Origin: Gemmatimonadota bacterium
Lineage (GTDB): Bacteria; Gemmatimonadota; Gemmatimonadetes; Gemmatimonadales; GWC2-71-9
Assembly: GCA_003221085.1 (NCBI GenBank)
Contig: QHUD01000096.1
Coordinates: 1 to 18,859 of the forward strand
Direction of reading: 5' to 3'
Length of the DNA stretch: 18,859 nt
Shown here: piece after piece, positions 1-7,990 of the stretch
Layout of the letters: each line of letters opens with the position of its first letter
How positions within the stretch are numbered: position 1 is the first letter of the stretch
The notes under the pieces: model-generated
The model's database searches: none
What the model saw: only the letters and a program-made list of their open reading frames with translations
Told to the model about the DNA's origin: nothing
Translations under genes and position numbers: made by a program

Positions 1-38
1 GCCACGTTGCGGATCTCCGGCGTCTTGTACACGCGCAT
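1..38 (-). CDS. 5' end of an elongation factor G-like GTPase (partial)
   Basis: Reading leftward from an ATG at 38, the first codons give MRVYKTPEIRNV and run off the window. This matches the usual N-terminus of EF-G and EF-G-like translational GTPases, where a short lead (K/R-x-Y-x-T-x-x-IRNVAL) precedes the P-loop. Only 12 complete codons are visible, so the P-loop itself is outside and the call rests on this short signature. The frame is open upstream of the ATG without another good start. A purine-rich AGGAG lies about 12 bases upstream, somewhat far for a ribosome site. It would be co-directional with, and downstream of, the MFS gene ending at 188. Confidence 0.5.
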   Translation of the reverse strand, partial: MRVYKTPEIRNV

Positions 39-103
39 GGGCGCATGCAGCTCCTGCTGGGGGTGAGGAGAATATGAACCTCCCAGGAGTGAGACGGCTA
101 GGC

Positions 104-213
104 AGACGGCTAGACGTCGAGACGGCGAGCGGATTCTAGGGTCCAGCGATGAGGGAGGCCTTCCTGCGACCTCGCCCCTCACAGCCGCTAGACGTCTGAA
201 CGTCTAGCCGTCT
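104..213. repeat. 110-bp palindromic repeat, copy 1
   Basis: A left arm at 104-132 and a right arm at 185-213 (29 bases each) are imperfect inverted repeats built on AGACGGCTAGACGT, with a 52-base centre. A second element of exactly the same size and arm spacing lies at 4918-5027; the left arms agree at 28 of 29 positions and the right arms at 24 of 29. Additional half-arms flank this copy at about 91-103 and 214-235. The right arm overlaps the end of the MFS gene and supplies its last eight or so codons and its TAG stop. No transposase is present, so it could be a non-autonomous mobile repeat or a REP-like structural element. Confidence 0.8.
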
Positions 214-1396
214 CCCTGGCCGTCTCGACGTCTGCAACCTGAGGCACCCGCAGGCACACCAATCCCCCCAACGCCATCACCGCCGCCGCCACGAAGAACG
301 CCGCGGGGTGAGAGGCGTCGTACACCCTTCCGAGCGTCAGCGGGCCGAGCAACCGGCCCAGGGCCGCAAGAGCCTGCGCCGCGCCGAGCACCGTCCCCTG
401 CTCGGTCGGGTCGGCGAACACTGAGACGAGCCCGGTCGCCGCAGGCCCGAAGATGCTGTTCGCGAACGCCAGGATCGCGGTCCAGGCATACAGCGCCGCG
501 CTTGAGTGGAGCGCCGGGATCACCGCGATGGCCACCGCCATGCCGCAGCCGCCGGCGATGAGCAAGGCCCGCTCCCCGAACCGACGCGCGAGCTTGCCGA
601 ACACGTACCCCTGGACGACCGCGGCCGTCGCGCCGATCACGCTGAAGAACCAGCCGAGCTGCTGCTCTTTCCAGCCGAAGCTCAAGCCCGCCCAGAACGG
701 AATCGCCACGGTATAGCCGGAGAACGCAAACGGCGCGAGCAGCCACGCGATCATGAGCGGTGCCAGGCGCGGGTGTCGGATCGCATCCCCGATATGGGAG
801 AAATCCCACAGCTCGCGCTCAGTGCGGTGCTCCGCCTTGAGCGACTCGGGCAGGACGAAGTAGGCGGACACGAAGTTGATCAACGACAACCCCGCCGCCA
901 CCAACCCGGGAGCCGACGGCCCGAGGTAGTGCGCCGACAGCCCGCCGACGGCGGGTCCGATGATGAAGCCCAGACCGAAGGCGGCGCCGATGATTCCCAT
1001 GCCGCGGGAGCGCTCCGCCGGCGTGGTGATATCGGCCATGTAGGCCTGCGCGGCGGAGATGTTGCCGCCGGCGAAGCCCGACACGACACGGGCGACGAAC
1101 AGGACGGCGTACGAATGCGCCGCGGCGAACAGCACGTAGCCGAGCGCGTTGACGAGCATCGTCGTGAGGAGGATCGGGCGGCGGCCCACGCGATCCGAGG
1201 TGCGACCCAGGAACGCCGTGGCCACGAACTGCATGGCCGAGAACACGCTGAGCAGGGCGCCGAGCCCCAGCCCCCCCGCGCCCAGCCGCTGCGCGTAGTA
1301 GGGCAGGATCGGAATGATGATGCCGAACCCGATCAGATCGACAAGGATCGTGAAAAAGATGACGGCGAAGCGCGAGCGGGCGGCCGGCGCCGTCAC
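188..1396 (-). CDS. MFS drug transporter, TetA-like
   Basis: A 402-residue major facilitator superfamily protein of the inner membrane with about twelve hydrophobic segments. The start of helix 1 reads DLIGFGIIIPILPYYAQ and the loop between helices 2 and 3 holds the family A motif GRTSDRVGRRPIL; both are typical of the Tet/multidrug proton antiporters. The open frame extends further upstream, but homology begins at a GTG at 1396, which overlaps the stop of the DUF2252 gene by four bases (GTGA), so I start there. The last ~15 residues (repeats of ETAR and DV) are encoded by the palindromic repeat and are unlikely to be ancestral. The substrate cannot be told from sequence. Confidence 0.9.
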   Translation of the reverse strand: MTAPAARSRFAVIFFTILVDLIGFGIIIPILPYYAQRLGAGGLGLGALLSVFSAMQFVATAFLGRTSDRVGRRPILLTTMLVNALGYVLFAAAHSYAVLFVARVVSGFAGGNISAAQAYMADITTPAERSRGMGIIGAAFGLGFIIGPAVGGLSAHYLGPSAPGLVAAGLSLINFVSAYFVLPESLKAEHRTERELWDFSHIGDAIRHPRLAPLMIAWLLAPFAFSGYTVAIPFWAGLSFGWKEQQLGWFFSVIGATAAVVQGYVFGKLARRFGERALLIAGGCGMAVAIAVIPALHSSAALYAWTAILAFANSIFGPAATGLVSVFADPTEQGTVLGAAQALAALGRLLGPLTLGRVYDASHPAAFFVAAAVMALGGLVCLRVPQVADVETARETARRSDV

Positions 1397-2538
1397 GGAT
1401 AGCCCTTGCACCAGTCGCGCCAGTCGTCGTCGATCGCGTCCGCCAGGCGGCGAGCCGCCTCGTACAGCCAGTGCTTGTCGCGCCGCTTCAAGTCCGCTCG
1501 GATGGCGCGGGAGCCGGGGCTCCCGAGGTGCACGTTGGCCGTCTCCCACCCCATGGCGGACAACAGTCGTGTTTCCTCGCGCTTGCGCGGCAGCTCGTTC
1601 AACTTGACGCGCGAGCAGTCCGGCGCGAGCCGCCGCACGAGCCAGGCGCCGTCCACCTTGACGCACGGATCGGGGCACCGCACGCCGCGACGCAGGATGG
1701 CGTCATAGTGGATCTTCCTGGTCGCACCGCTCAGCACCCACACCGCGCGCCGCACCATCCCGCCCGTCTCTCCCGCCCCGTTCGCGGCCAGGGTACAGGC
1801 GGAGGGAGCGAGTGCCTTCGCCTCCCGCGCGACCCGCCCGCCGCGCCAGACGGCGAGCGCGACGAACCGCTGGCGCCCCAGGCTCCCCAGTCCGGCGACG
1901 CGGTGCACGATCCGGACCTTGAGACCACGCTCCGGCAGGGCCCGCCGGAGCGAGGCCAGCACGATCTCCGGAACGGCGGCCTTCACCGTCGGGAGCGACT
2001 CGAGCTTATGCCAGAAGGTCTCCGGATCGTGCAGGCGATACATGGCCATCTCGCGTAGCGCGGTGTGATGCTCCGCCAACACGAACGCGTGTCCCCCTTT
2101 CTCGAGGGCTTCCCGGTAGCCGTCGAGAATCGCGCTCACGGCCTCCTTGCCGTCGATTCTCAAGTCGTGATACTCGCGGGCGACCAGCGCGCTGGTGGCG
2201 AGCCGCGCGAGGTCGTTGGTGTACGGTAGCGGCCACGCTTCGTCAAAGTCGTTGACCCCCCACACCAGCCGTCCCTCCGCGTCGCGCCAGGTGCCGAAGT
2301 TCTCCACGTGGAGGTCGCCCACCGCCAGAACGGTCGGCGCCGCCGCGACGTCGCCCGCGAGCGCCCGCCAGCGGTCCGCCCAGCGATAGAACGTGGCTCG
2401 GAAGAACGGGAATATGCCGGCGCTCATCGCCCGATGCTTCGCCTCGAGGTCGCGTTGGACGAGCGGTATCCGCCCGGCGAGCCACGACTCGTAGCGGGCG
2501 GTCGCCTCGTCGATCCCGATCTCGCTGCGGTCTTTCAT
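1393..2538 (-). CDS. DUF2252 family protein (kinase-like fold)
   Basis: A 381-residue soluble protein of the DUF2252 family, which is related to aminoglycoside phosphotransferase/kinase folds. The signature block GDLHVENFG followed about 15 residues later by NDFDEA matches the family's HxxN and DFD-type catalytic motifs. The ATG at 2538 (MKDRSEIG) is preferred because the longer open frame upstream is arginine/proline-rich and looks non-coding. No clear ribosome-binding site precedes it. It overlaps the downstream MFS gene by four bases, so the two are probably co-transcribed. The biochemical substrate of DUF2252 proteins is not known to me. Confidence 0.85.
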   Translation of the reverse strand: MKDRSEIGIDEATARYESWLAGRIPLVQRDLEAKHRAMSAGIFPFFRATFYRWADRWRALAGDVAAAPTVLAVGDLHVENFGTWRDAEGRLVWGVNDFDEAWPLPYTNDLARLATSALVAREYHDLRIDGKEAVSAILDGYREALEKGGHAFVLAEHHTALREMAMYRLHDPETFWHKLESLPTVKAAVPEIVLASLRRALPERGLKVRIVHRVAGLGSLGRQRFVALAVWRGGRVAREAKALAPSACTLAANGAGETGGMVRRAVWVLSGATRKIHYDAILRRGVRCPDPCVKVDGAWLVRRLAPDCSRVKLNELPRKREETRLLSAMGWETANVHLGSPGSRAIRADLKRRDKHWLYEAARRLADAIDDDWRDWCKGYP

Positions 2539-2674
2539 GGGGGCACAATCTACACCCAACAGAACTGCGAGGGGTTTTCGTTGCGCTACCGCAACGAGCG
2601 TTACGCGCGCTGGCGCCACGCCGGGACGGATAGCAGGTTGTTGCCTCGGTCCACCCCTACTGGAGGTGTTCCTC
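2539..2674. promoter_or_regulatory. Divergent intergenic region with a strong dyad
   Basis: This 136-base gap separates the leftward DUF2252 gene from the rightward protease gene and must hold both promoters. It contains a perfect 8-bp inverted repeat, TCGTTGCG-ctac-CGCAACGA, at 2578-2597, which could be an operator or an mRNA hairpin. I could not find a convincing sigma70 pair for either direction. A good ribosome site (GGAGG, 2662-2666) lies eight bases before the protease ATG. Confidence 0.45.
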
Positions 2675-3904
2675 ATGTCCCGTCATGCTCTCGCCGTCCG
2701 CCTCCTGCCGATAGCCGCGGTCGCGCTCGGCACCGCGTGCAGTGACGCCACGGCGCCGCCAGACTCGGCCGCCCGCGCGCTTTCCGGGGTGCAAGCCGTG
2801 CAGGCTCCGGACGTCGCCACACTGGCACGCGTCATCCCGGGCTTCGGTGGCTTGTTCCTCGATCACGGTGTCCCTACCGTCTACGTCAGCGACGACGGCC
2901 AGCGCGCGATGGTGGAACGCGCGCTCGGAGGGTTCGCGCGCGCCCGGGGCTTCGCGCCCTCGCAGATTCAGATACTTCGCGGCCGGTTCACGTACGGCGA
3001 TCTGGACCGCTGGGTCGGGCGGGTTTCCGACGAGGCGTTCGCCGAAGGGGGCGTGGTTTTCGTCGATCTCGACGAGGCGGCGAACCGCGTGCTGGTGGCG
3101 GTGGAGCCCGGCGCGTCGCACGTCAAGGTGCGCCGTCTCGCCCTGCGGCTCGGCGTGCCGGCCGAGGCGCTCGTCGTCCAAGAAACGGACCCAATTCACA
3201 ACGTCGCCACCTTGCGGGACGACGTGCGCCCGATCGTGGCCGGCCTGCAGATCCACTTCGGGAACTTCCTCTGCTCGCTCGGATTCAACGCGGTGAGCAA
3301 CGGGCAGAATTCGTTCGTGACCGCGTCCCACTGCACGAACGTCCAAGGCGGGACCGAAGGGACGGTCTACTACCAGCCCCTGCAGAGCGTCGATCCCGTT
3401 TCGATCGGCACGGAAGTGGACGATCCCGTCTACTTCCGGGGCAGTCGCTGCCCCAAGAAGCGAGTGTGCCGCTACAGCGACGCCGCGCGCGCGGCTTACG
3501 CGACTGGGATTCCCTTCACCCTGGGCGGGATCGCCCAGACCAGCGGCCCCAACAACGGGGCGCTCGATATCACCGGAGCCTTCCAAGTCAGCAGTGAAGG
3601 TGTCGCGATCGTCGGCGACGTGGTGAACAAAGTCGGACGAACCACGGGCTGGACCCAGGGGACCGTCACCAACACCTGCGTCAACACGGGCGTGTCGGGC
3701 ACCAGGATCGTCCTGCTGTGCCAGACGTTCGTCAGCGCGGGCGTCGGCCCCGGCGACTCTGGCTCCGATGTGTTCGGGCAGACCGGCGGCTCGACCGTCC
3801 AGCTCCTGGGCATCCTGTGGGGCGGCAACTCCGGGGGCACGCAGTTCGTCTACAGCCCGATTCCGAACATCGAGCGGGAGCTCGGCCCGCTCACGACGTT
3901 CTAA
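2675..3904 (+). CDS. Secreted S1-family serine protease with N-terminal pro-region
   Basis: A 409-residue exported protein. Residues 1-22 form a signal peptide ending in GTAC, a weak lipobox, so it may be a lipoprotein or simply secreted. Residues ~45-185 look like a pro-domain. The trypsin-like domain follows: catalytic His219 in VTASHC, probable Asp269 in RYSDAA, and Ser362 in GPGDSGS. Cysteine pairs 200/220, 259/265 and 335/349 could form disulfides, as in alpha-lytic-type bacterial proteases. The start is set by GGAGG eight bases upstream. The next gene encodes a BsuPI-type domain, eleven bases downstream. The start chosen excludes an in-frame upstream extension that crosses the divergent promoter region. 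Confidence 0.9.
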   Translation: MSRHALAVRLLPIAAVALGTACSDATAPPDSAARALSGVQAVQAPDVATLARVIPGFGGLFLDHGVPTVYVSDDGQRAMVERALGGFARARGFAPSQIQILRGRFTYGDLDRWVGRVSDEAFAEGGVVFVDLDEAANRVLVAVEPGASHVKVRRLALRLGVPAEALVVQETDPIHNVATLRDDVRPIVAGLQIHFGNFLCSLGFNAVSNGQNSFVTASHCTNVQGGTEGTVYYQPLQSVDPVSIGTEVDDPVYFRGSRCPKKRVCRYSDAARAAYATGIPFTLGGIAQTSGPNNGALDITGAFQVSSEGVAIVGDVVNKVGRTTGWTQGTVTNTCVNTGVSGTRIVLLCQTFVSAGVGPGDSGSDVFGQTGGSTVQLLGILWGGNSGGTQFVYSPIPNIERELGPLTTF

Positions 3905-3915
3905 GTCCGGACGCG

Positions 3916-4407
3916 ATGGGAGCATCCCGTGGTGGGGCCCGGCGCCGGTGGCCGGGTCTCGCCACGGTCCTCGGTTGCTGCCTCGGCGTCCTCGTACCGA
4001 CCGTGACGGCCACTCCCCAGCGCCCGACCTCGCTCCGCTTCGTCGTCGTCACGCCCCGCTCGGTGCGTCTCGGCAAGCCGGTGCCCATGACGCTGCGTCT
4101 CACCAACGCCAGCAAGCGGAAGGTGGATCTCTACGTCCTCGGACGAAGCATCACCTTCGATATCATCGTCGCCGGCCCTGACGGGCGGGTCGTGTGGCGG
4201 CGGCTGGAAGGGGCGTCGAGCCAGCAAATCCTGCAGGTCAAGACCCTCGCGTCGGGCGAGACCCTGGAGCTGAAGGACGTGTGGACCCAGCGGACGAACG
4301 CGGGAGGCACCGTCTCACCAGGCGTCTACACCGTCCAGGGCGTGCTCCCAACCGACGCCGCGCCGCTGCAAACACCGCCGGTGCGCCTGCGGATCACGCG
4401 CGACTAG
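3916..4407 (+). CDS. Secreted BsuPI-domain protein (proteinase-inhibitor-like)
   Basis: A 163-residue protein with an N-terminal signal or anchor segment (residues ~17-37: WPGLATVLGCCLGVLVPTVTA) followed by one beta-rich domain. The pattern of PVPMTLRLTNAS, FDIIVAGPDGRVVWR, LASGETLELKDVW and SPGVYTVQGVL is that of BsuPI, named after the Bacillus intracellular proteinase inhibitor. It begins eleven bases after the stop of the S1 protease and is almost certainly in the same transcript. An inhibitor or chaperone role towards that protease is an inference from adjacency; many BsuPI domains have no tested function. Confidence 0.75.
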   Translation: MGASRGGARRRWPGLATVLGCCLGVLVPTVTATPQRPTSLRFVVVTPRSVRLGKPVPMTLRLTNASKRKVDLYVLGRSITFDIIVAGPDGRVVWRRLEGASSQQILQVKTLASGETLELKDVWTQRTNAGGTVSPGVYTVQGVLPTDAAPLQTPPVRLRITRD

Positions 4408-4438
4408 TGATAGACCGTGCGTGACCGGCATCACGCTG

Positions 4439-4467
4439 TTAACACTCTGGCGGTGGTGGGGTCTTAT
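4439..4467 (+). promoter_or_regulatory. Candidate sigma70 promoter for the charged-repeat gene
   Basis: TTAACA at 4439-4444 and TCTTAT at 4462-4467 are separated by 17 bases and lie 25 bases upstream of the ATG at 4493. The -35 box fits well; the -10 box matches four of six consensus positions. A weak ribosome site GGGA (4483-4486) follows. Confidence 0.45.
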
Positions 4468-4492
4468 CTGCGAACCCCAACCGGGACCACAC

Positions 4493-4906
4493 ATGCGACG
4501 TCCTGTTGCTCTCTTTGCCGCGCTGGCGCTCGTCGTGAGCGCACCTGCGGTGCTGTCGGCTCAGAACTCGGGCGACGCCAAGCACGCTCGCAAAGATGTG
4601 CGTCACGACCGCCGGGACCTACGCGGCGATCGCAAGGACATCCACAAAGACACCAAGGACATCCAACAGGACCGCAAGGACGTCCGTGAGGACCAGAAGG
4701 AAATCCGGGAGGACGTCAAGAACGGCGACCCAAAGGACGCGCGCCAGGAGCGTAAGGATCTGCGGCAGGATCGTCGTGACATTCGGCAGGACCGGCGGGA
4801 TCGCCGCCACGACGTGCGCGACGCGCGCCGGGATCGCAAGGACCTACGGCAGGATCGGAAGGATCTGCACGAGGACAAGCAGGAGAAAGAGGACAGCAGT
4901 AAGTAG
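4493..4906 (+). CDS. Exported charged heptad-repeat protein
   Basis: A 137-residue protein with a clear signal peptide (MRRPVALFAALALVVSAPA, cleavage probably after LSAQ or nearby). The mature part is almost entirely Asp, Arg, Lys, Gln and Glu in seven-residue units of the type DRKDLRQ, about twelve in a row, interrupted once by NGDPK near residue 75. There is no cysteine or aromatic residue in the mature part. Such a pattern predicts a long, soluble, charge-zipper helix in the periplasm. Similar exported RKD-repeat proteins occur in many bacteria without known function. The longer in-frame upstream start is rejected because the signal peptide begins at this ATG. It ends just before palindromic repeat copy 2. 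Confidence 0.8.
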   Translation: MRRPVALFAALALVVSAPAVLSAQNSGDAKHARKDVRHDRRDLRGDRKDIHKDTKDIQQDRKDVREDQKEIREDVKNGDPKDARQERKDLRQDRRDIRQDRRDRRHDVRDARRDRKDLRQDRKDLHEDKQEKEDSSK

Positions 4907-4917
4907 CAGACTAGTGC

Positions 4918-5027
4918 AGACGGCTAGACGTCGAGACGGCCAGCGGCGGGTAGTGACGAGGGGTCAGGAAGGATTTCCTGGCCCCTCCTTCCTGATCACC
5001 GCTCGCCGTCTCGACGTCTAACCGTCT
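4918..5027. repeat. 110-bp palindromic repeat, copy 2
   Basis: Arms at 4918-4946 and 4999-5027 are inverted repeats of each other, with the same 29-52-29 layout as the copy at 104-213. The centre holds its own hairpin (4958-4987). The element sits between the ends of the charged-repeat gene (+) and an MFS gene (-). The TAG stop of the MFS gene (5028-5026) straddles the element's edge, so here too an MFS gene ends inside or at the repeat. Confidence 0.85.
4958..4987. terminator. Hairpin, possible bidirectional terminator
   Basis: GAGGGGTCAGGAA pairs with TTCCTGGCCCCTC around a GGAT loop, giving a 13-bp stem with one T-G wobble. It lies between two convergent genes, where a bidirectional terminator is expected. 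There is no clean T-run on either strand, so termination would be non-canonical. Confidence 0.45.
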
Positions 5028-6255
5028 AGTCTATCCTGTCCAAATGCCGGTCGCGCCGCCGGGCGAGCCAATAGAGTGGGATGCCCAACAGTAGTGTCAG
5101 CCCGCTCCACGCCCACGCGGCGCCGATCGACCGCGTCCGCGCCATCCACCCCCACACCGACTGCCCGAGCACGCCGCCGCTGCTCGCGAACATCGAGTCG
5201 AGCGACAGGATCGTCGCCCGCTGGGCCGAAGGGATGTGTGCGTTCAGATAGGCCTGCCTCACCGGCATCGCGACCCCGATGGCCACACCGTACAAGAGGT
5301 ACAGCCCTACGACGAGGAAGAAGTTGGTCAGCAGACCGCACGCTACCGCCAGCACCGCCTGGGCGCCGGCCGAGAGCATGAGCAGTCCGGTCCGCGTCCG
5401 CACCACGCGAGACAGCGGCGCGACGAGGGCGTTGCCCACGATGAGACTCACGCCGACCAGCGCACTGATCACCCCGTCCACCCACGCGAGGTCGCGCCCG
5501 AGGAGATCGAGGAAGTAGCGCTGCCAGCTGTAGAACCCGAAGATCATGAAGCTCATGGAGACGAGTGACGCGAGCATCACGGGTCGGATGACGGGATTGC
5601 TCAGCCCGTAGCGCAGGCCCTCCACGAACACGCGCCGCAGCTCCGCCGGCACGCGCCTGAACTGCAATGCCCGTGGGGTGAACCCGACCTCCGGCATGCG
5701 GAACCACGCCAGCAGGAACAGCGGCACGACCAGAGCGGCGCGCACCACGTAGGGAATGTCGAGGCGGATCTGGCCCAGCAGGCCGCCGCCGACCGTGCCG
5801 ACGAGCATGGCGGCCCCGAAGAGCATCTGCCCTCGAGAGAACACGCGCTCGAGCGGCTCGTCGTAGCCGCTGGCCTTGAGGGCGTCGACCAGCCACGCGT
5901 CCACGGCCCCCGTGTAGAACGTGTACCCCAGTCCGAGGAAGACCGAGACCCACATGAAGGCCCAGAATCCCCAGCCGCGCCACGCGATGGCCACGTAGAG
6001 CAGCGTCGTCACGAACAAGGTGACGAGACACAGCAGGAGCGACACGCGCCGCCCCACTGTGTCCGCCACGACTCCCGTCGGAATCTCGAACACCATCGAC
6101 CCGACCGTGAACGCCGCGTTGGTGAGGAGCACCTGCTGGATGTCGAGGCCGGCGCCCATCTTGAAGAGGGTGTCGATGCCCCAGATGAGCGACATCGCCA
6201 GATTGAAGAGGCCGGTGATGGCGAAATACGTGCGGATGATCGTGCGCGGGTTCAC
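5026..6255 (-). CDS. MFS transporter
   Basis: A 409-residue polytopic inner-membrane protein of the major facilitator superfamily, not closely like the MFS protein at the left of the window. After helix 2 it has the motif GVVADTVGRRVSLLL, a form of the MFS A motif, and about twelve hydrophobic segments. I chose the GTG at 6255 (VNPRTIIRTYF), which overlaps the stop of the EamA gene by four bases; the longer upstream frame is a shadow of that gene. It is last in the six-gene leftward operon. The substrate is unknown. Confidence 0.88.
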   Translation of the reverse strand: MNPRTIIRTYFAITGLFNLAMSLIWGIDTLFKMGAGLDIQQVLLTNAAFTVGSMVFEIPTGVVADTVGRRVSLLLCLVTLFVTTLLYVAIAWRGWGFWAFMWVSVFLGLGYTFYTGAVDAWLVDALKASGYDEPLERVFSRGQMLFGAAMLVGTVGGGLLGQIRLDIPYVVRAALVVPLFLLAWFRMPEVGFTPRALQFRRVPAELRRVFVEGLRYGLSNPVIRPVMLASLVSMSFMIFGFYSWQRYFLDLLGRDLAWVDGVISALVGVSLIVGNALVAPLSRVVRTRTGLLMLSAGAQAVLAVACGLLTNFFLVVGLYLLYGVAIGVAMPVRQAYLNAHIPSAQRATILSLDSMFASSGGVLGQSVWGWMARTRSIGAAWAWSGLTLLLGIPLYWLARRRDRHLDRID

Positions 6256-7124
6256 GCCGCCACAACCGGGGTGTCGGTCCACGCCTTGAGTGCCGTCGCC
6301 GTGAGGATCACGGCGCCCCCGATCACCGCCAGGGGGCCCGGGGTCTCGCCGTGCGCGAGCCACGCCCACACGGGACTCAGCGCCGGCTCGACGAGCAGGA
6401 ACAGCGACGCGTCGAGGGCGGGCATCTGGGTGATCGCGCGCGACAGGAACACGTAGGCGAGGCCGAGCTGAAACACGCCAAGATAGATCACGATCAGCCA
6501 GTCGGCGGTACGCCCGGCCGCGAGGGGAAGCGCCCTCGGCAACGAGACCAGGAACACAATCAGATTACCGCACGCCGCCGCGCTCGCGATCGGGCCGTGG
6601 TCCGCAGCGTGTTCACTCCGTTGGCGCGCCAGCCAGCGGTAGCCCGTGACCGTGAACGCCCAGGCCAGCGCGCTCCCCGCCGCGAGCAGGTTGCCGAGGA
6701 CAGGATCGGGCGCGGTGGCGAAGTGTCGCTGGCCCCCGACGAACAGCAGCGCGAGGCCCGCGGCCAGCACGCCCATGAACGCCAGGTCCGCCGCCCGCAC
6801 GCGCTCGCGCAGGAGCCACGGCGCCAGCGCGACGACGAACAGCGGGTTCGTCGCCTGGAGGAAGACGGTGTTGGCGGCCGTCGTCAGCTTGTTCGCGAAC
6901 ACGAACAGCAGCCCCGCGGCCGCGTACGCCACTCCCACGAGCCCCACGCGCCACGTCCACCGGCGGCGCGCTTCGGGGATCAGTGCGAGTATCGCCAGCA
7001 TCGCCACCAGCGCGCGGAACGCGGCGATCTGCGAGGCGCCGAACGTGCACCCTTTGATGGCTGCCCCCGCCGTCGAGAAGCATGTGGCGGCGAGCACGAG
7101 CTGCAGGCGCGCCCTCCCTCTCAC
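6252..7124 (-). CDS. EamA/DMT-family transporter
   Basis: A 290-residue membrane protein with about ten hydrophobic segments in two EamA repeats: residues ~6-130 and ~145-280. The second repeat ends with the typical EPALSPVWAWLAHGETPGPLAVIGGAVIL block (quoted here only as a position guide: residues near 250-275). Proteins of this family export amino acids, metabolites or drugs. The GTG at 7124 is chosen because it overlaps the TGA of the upstream binding-protein gene (GTGA). It sits between a quaternary-amine ABC importer and an MFS gene in one operon. Confidence 0.88.
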   Translation of the reverse strand: MRGRARLQLVLAATCFSTAGAAIKGCTFGASQIAAFRALVAMLAILALIPEARRRWTWRVGLVGVAYAAAGLLFVFANKLTTAANTVFLQATNPLFVVALAPWLLRERVRAADLAFMGVLAAGLALLFVGGQRHFATAPDPVLGNLLAAGSALAWAFTVTGYRWLARQRSEHAADHGPIASAAACGNLIVFLVSLPRALPLAAGRTADWLIVIYLGVFQLGLAYVFLSRAITQMPALDASLFLLVEPALSPVWAWLAHGETPGPLAVIGGAVILTATALKAWTDTPVVAA

Positions 7125-7990
7125 GGCACGGCCGCGCGCAACCAATCCCGTGCGATAGTCGCGATATCTCGGTGCTCGACGTCCGCGAAAGCGTTGAGTC
7201 GCCGCATGTCGGCATCCGAAAGGCGGCCCGCGAGCTGGGCGAGGGCCGCCGCGATCTCCGGGTGTCGTTGGATCGCCGCCTGCCGAATCACCGGGGCCGC
7301 TTCATATGGCGGGAAGTAGTGGCGATCGTCCTCCAGCACCACGAGGTCCAGGCCCTCGATCTGGCCGTCCGTCGAGTTTCCGGCGATCACGTCCACCTTC
7401 CCCTCCGCCAGCGCCCGATACGTCAGCCCCAGGTCCATCGCGGTGGGCGGCGCCGCGAACCGCAGTCCGTACACGCTCGCGAGTCCCCGAAACCCGTCGG
7501 CGCGCTCCAGGAACTCGTAGCCGAATCCCGCCTTCCAGCGCGGCGCGAGGCGCGCCAGGTCGGAGATGCGCGCCAGGCCGTAGCGCGTGGCGTCGCGCCG
7601 CCGGACTGTGATAGCGAACGTGTTGTTGAAGCCGAACGGCTTGCTCCACGCGAGGCCGAACCGTTGGGCGTAGTCGCGCGCAACGGTGCGATAGACGCTG
7701 TCGCGATCGGCGACGGGCGCGTGCTTCAGGACCGCCGTGTACGCGGTCCCGCTGTACTCGACGTACACGTCGATCTGGCCCGACGTGATGGCCTGGTGGC
7801 ACACAAACGTGCCCCCCAGATGGAAGCGTCGCTCGACCGGTAGACCCGTGCGCCGTTCGATCTGCTGTGCCACGATCTCGCCCAGCAGGTCGGACTCGGT
7901 GAAGTTCTTGGAGCCCACCACGACCCGGTCGCGATGGCCGCATCCCGTGAGGATCACGGCCGCCGAGCAGAGCCACCGTCCGCGCGTCAT
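7121..7990 (-). CDS. Quaternary-amine ABC transporter binding lipoprotein (OpuBC/ProX/EgtU type)
   Basis: A 289-residue lipoprotein: signal peptide with lipobox LTGC near residue 18, then VVVGSKNFTESDLLGEI, the hallmark opening of OpuC/ProX-type solute-binding proteins. Later, GQIDVYVEYSGTAYTA and DVIAGNSTDGQIEGLDL match the conserved ligand-site loops of this family, which bind trimethylammonium compounds such as glycine betaine, carnitine and choline, and in EgtU ergothioneine. The ATG at 7990 overlaps the permease stop (ATGA). Ligand specificity cannot be settled by eye; the neighbouring EgtD-like gene makes a betaine-type histidine derivative worth considering. Confidence 0.9.
   Translation of the reverse strand: MTRGRWLCSAAVILTGCGHRDRVVVGSKNFTESDLLGEIVAQQIERRTGLPVERRFHLGGTFVCHQAITSGQIDVYVEYSGTAYTAVLKHAPVADRDSVYRTVARDYAQRFGLAWSKPFGFNNTFAITVRRRDATRYGLARISDLARLAPRWKAGFGYEFLERADGFRGLASVYGLRFAAPPTAMDLGLTYRALAEGKVDVIAGNSTDGQIEGLDLVVLEDDRHYFPPYEAAPVIRQAAIQRHPEIAAALAQLAGRLSDADMRRLNAFADVEHRDIATIARDWLRAAVP

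Noticed and set aside
506..1402. 298-residue open frame on the plus strand over the first MFS gene
   Set aside because: Composition is Arg/Glu/Gly/Asp-rich without any motif, whereas the minus strand has the full MFS pattern.
2657..3925. 422-residue open frame antisense to the protease
   Set aside because: The protease frame has signal peptide, catalytic triad and ribosome site; the antisense reading is a GC-rich shadow with no recognisable domain.
4603..4878. Serine/arginine-rich antisense frames across the charged-repeat gene
   Set aside because: They are the reverse reading of the heptad repeat; the plus strand has the signal peptide and promoter.
104..5027. CRISPR array or insertion-sequence interpretation of the two palindromic elements
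   Set aside because: Only two distant copies, no regular spacers, and no transposase or cas genes in the window.
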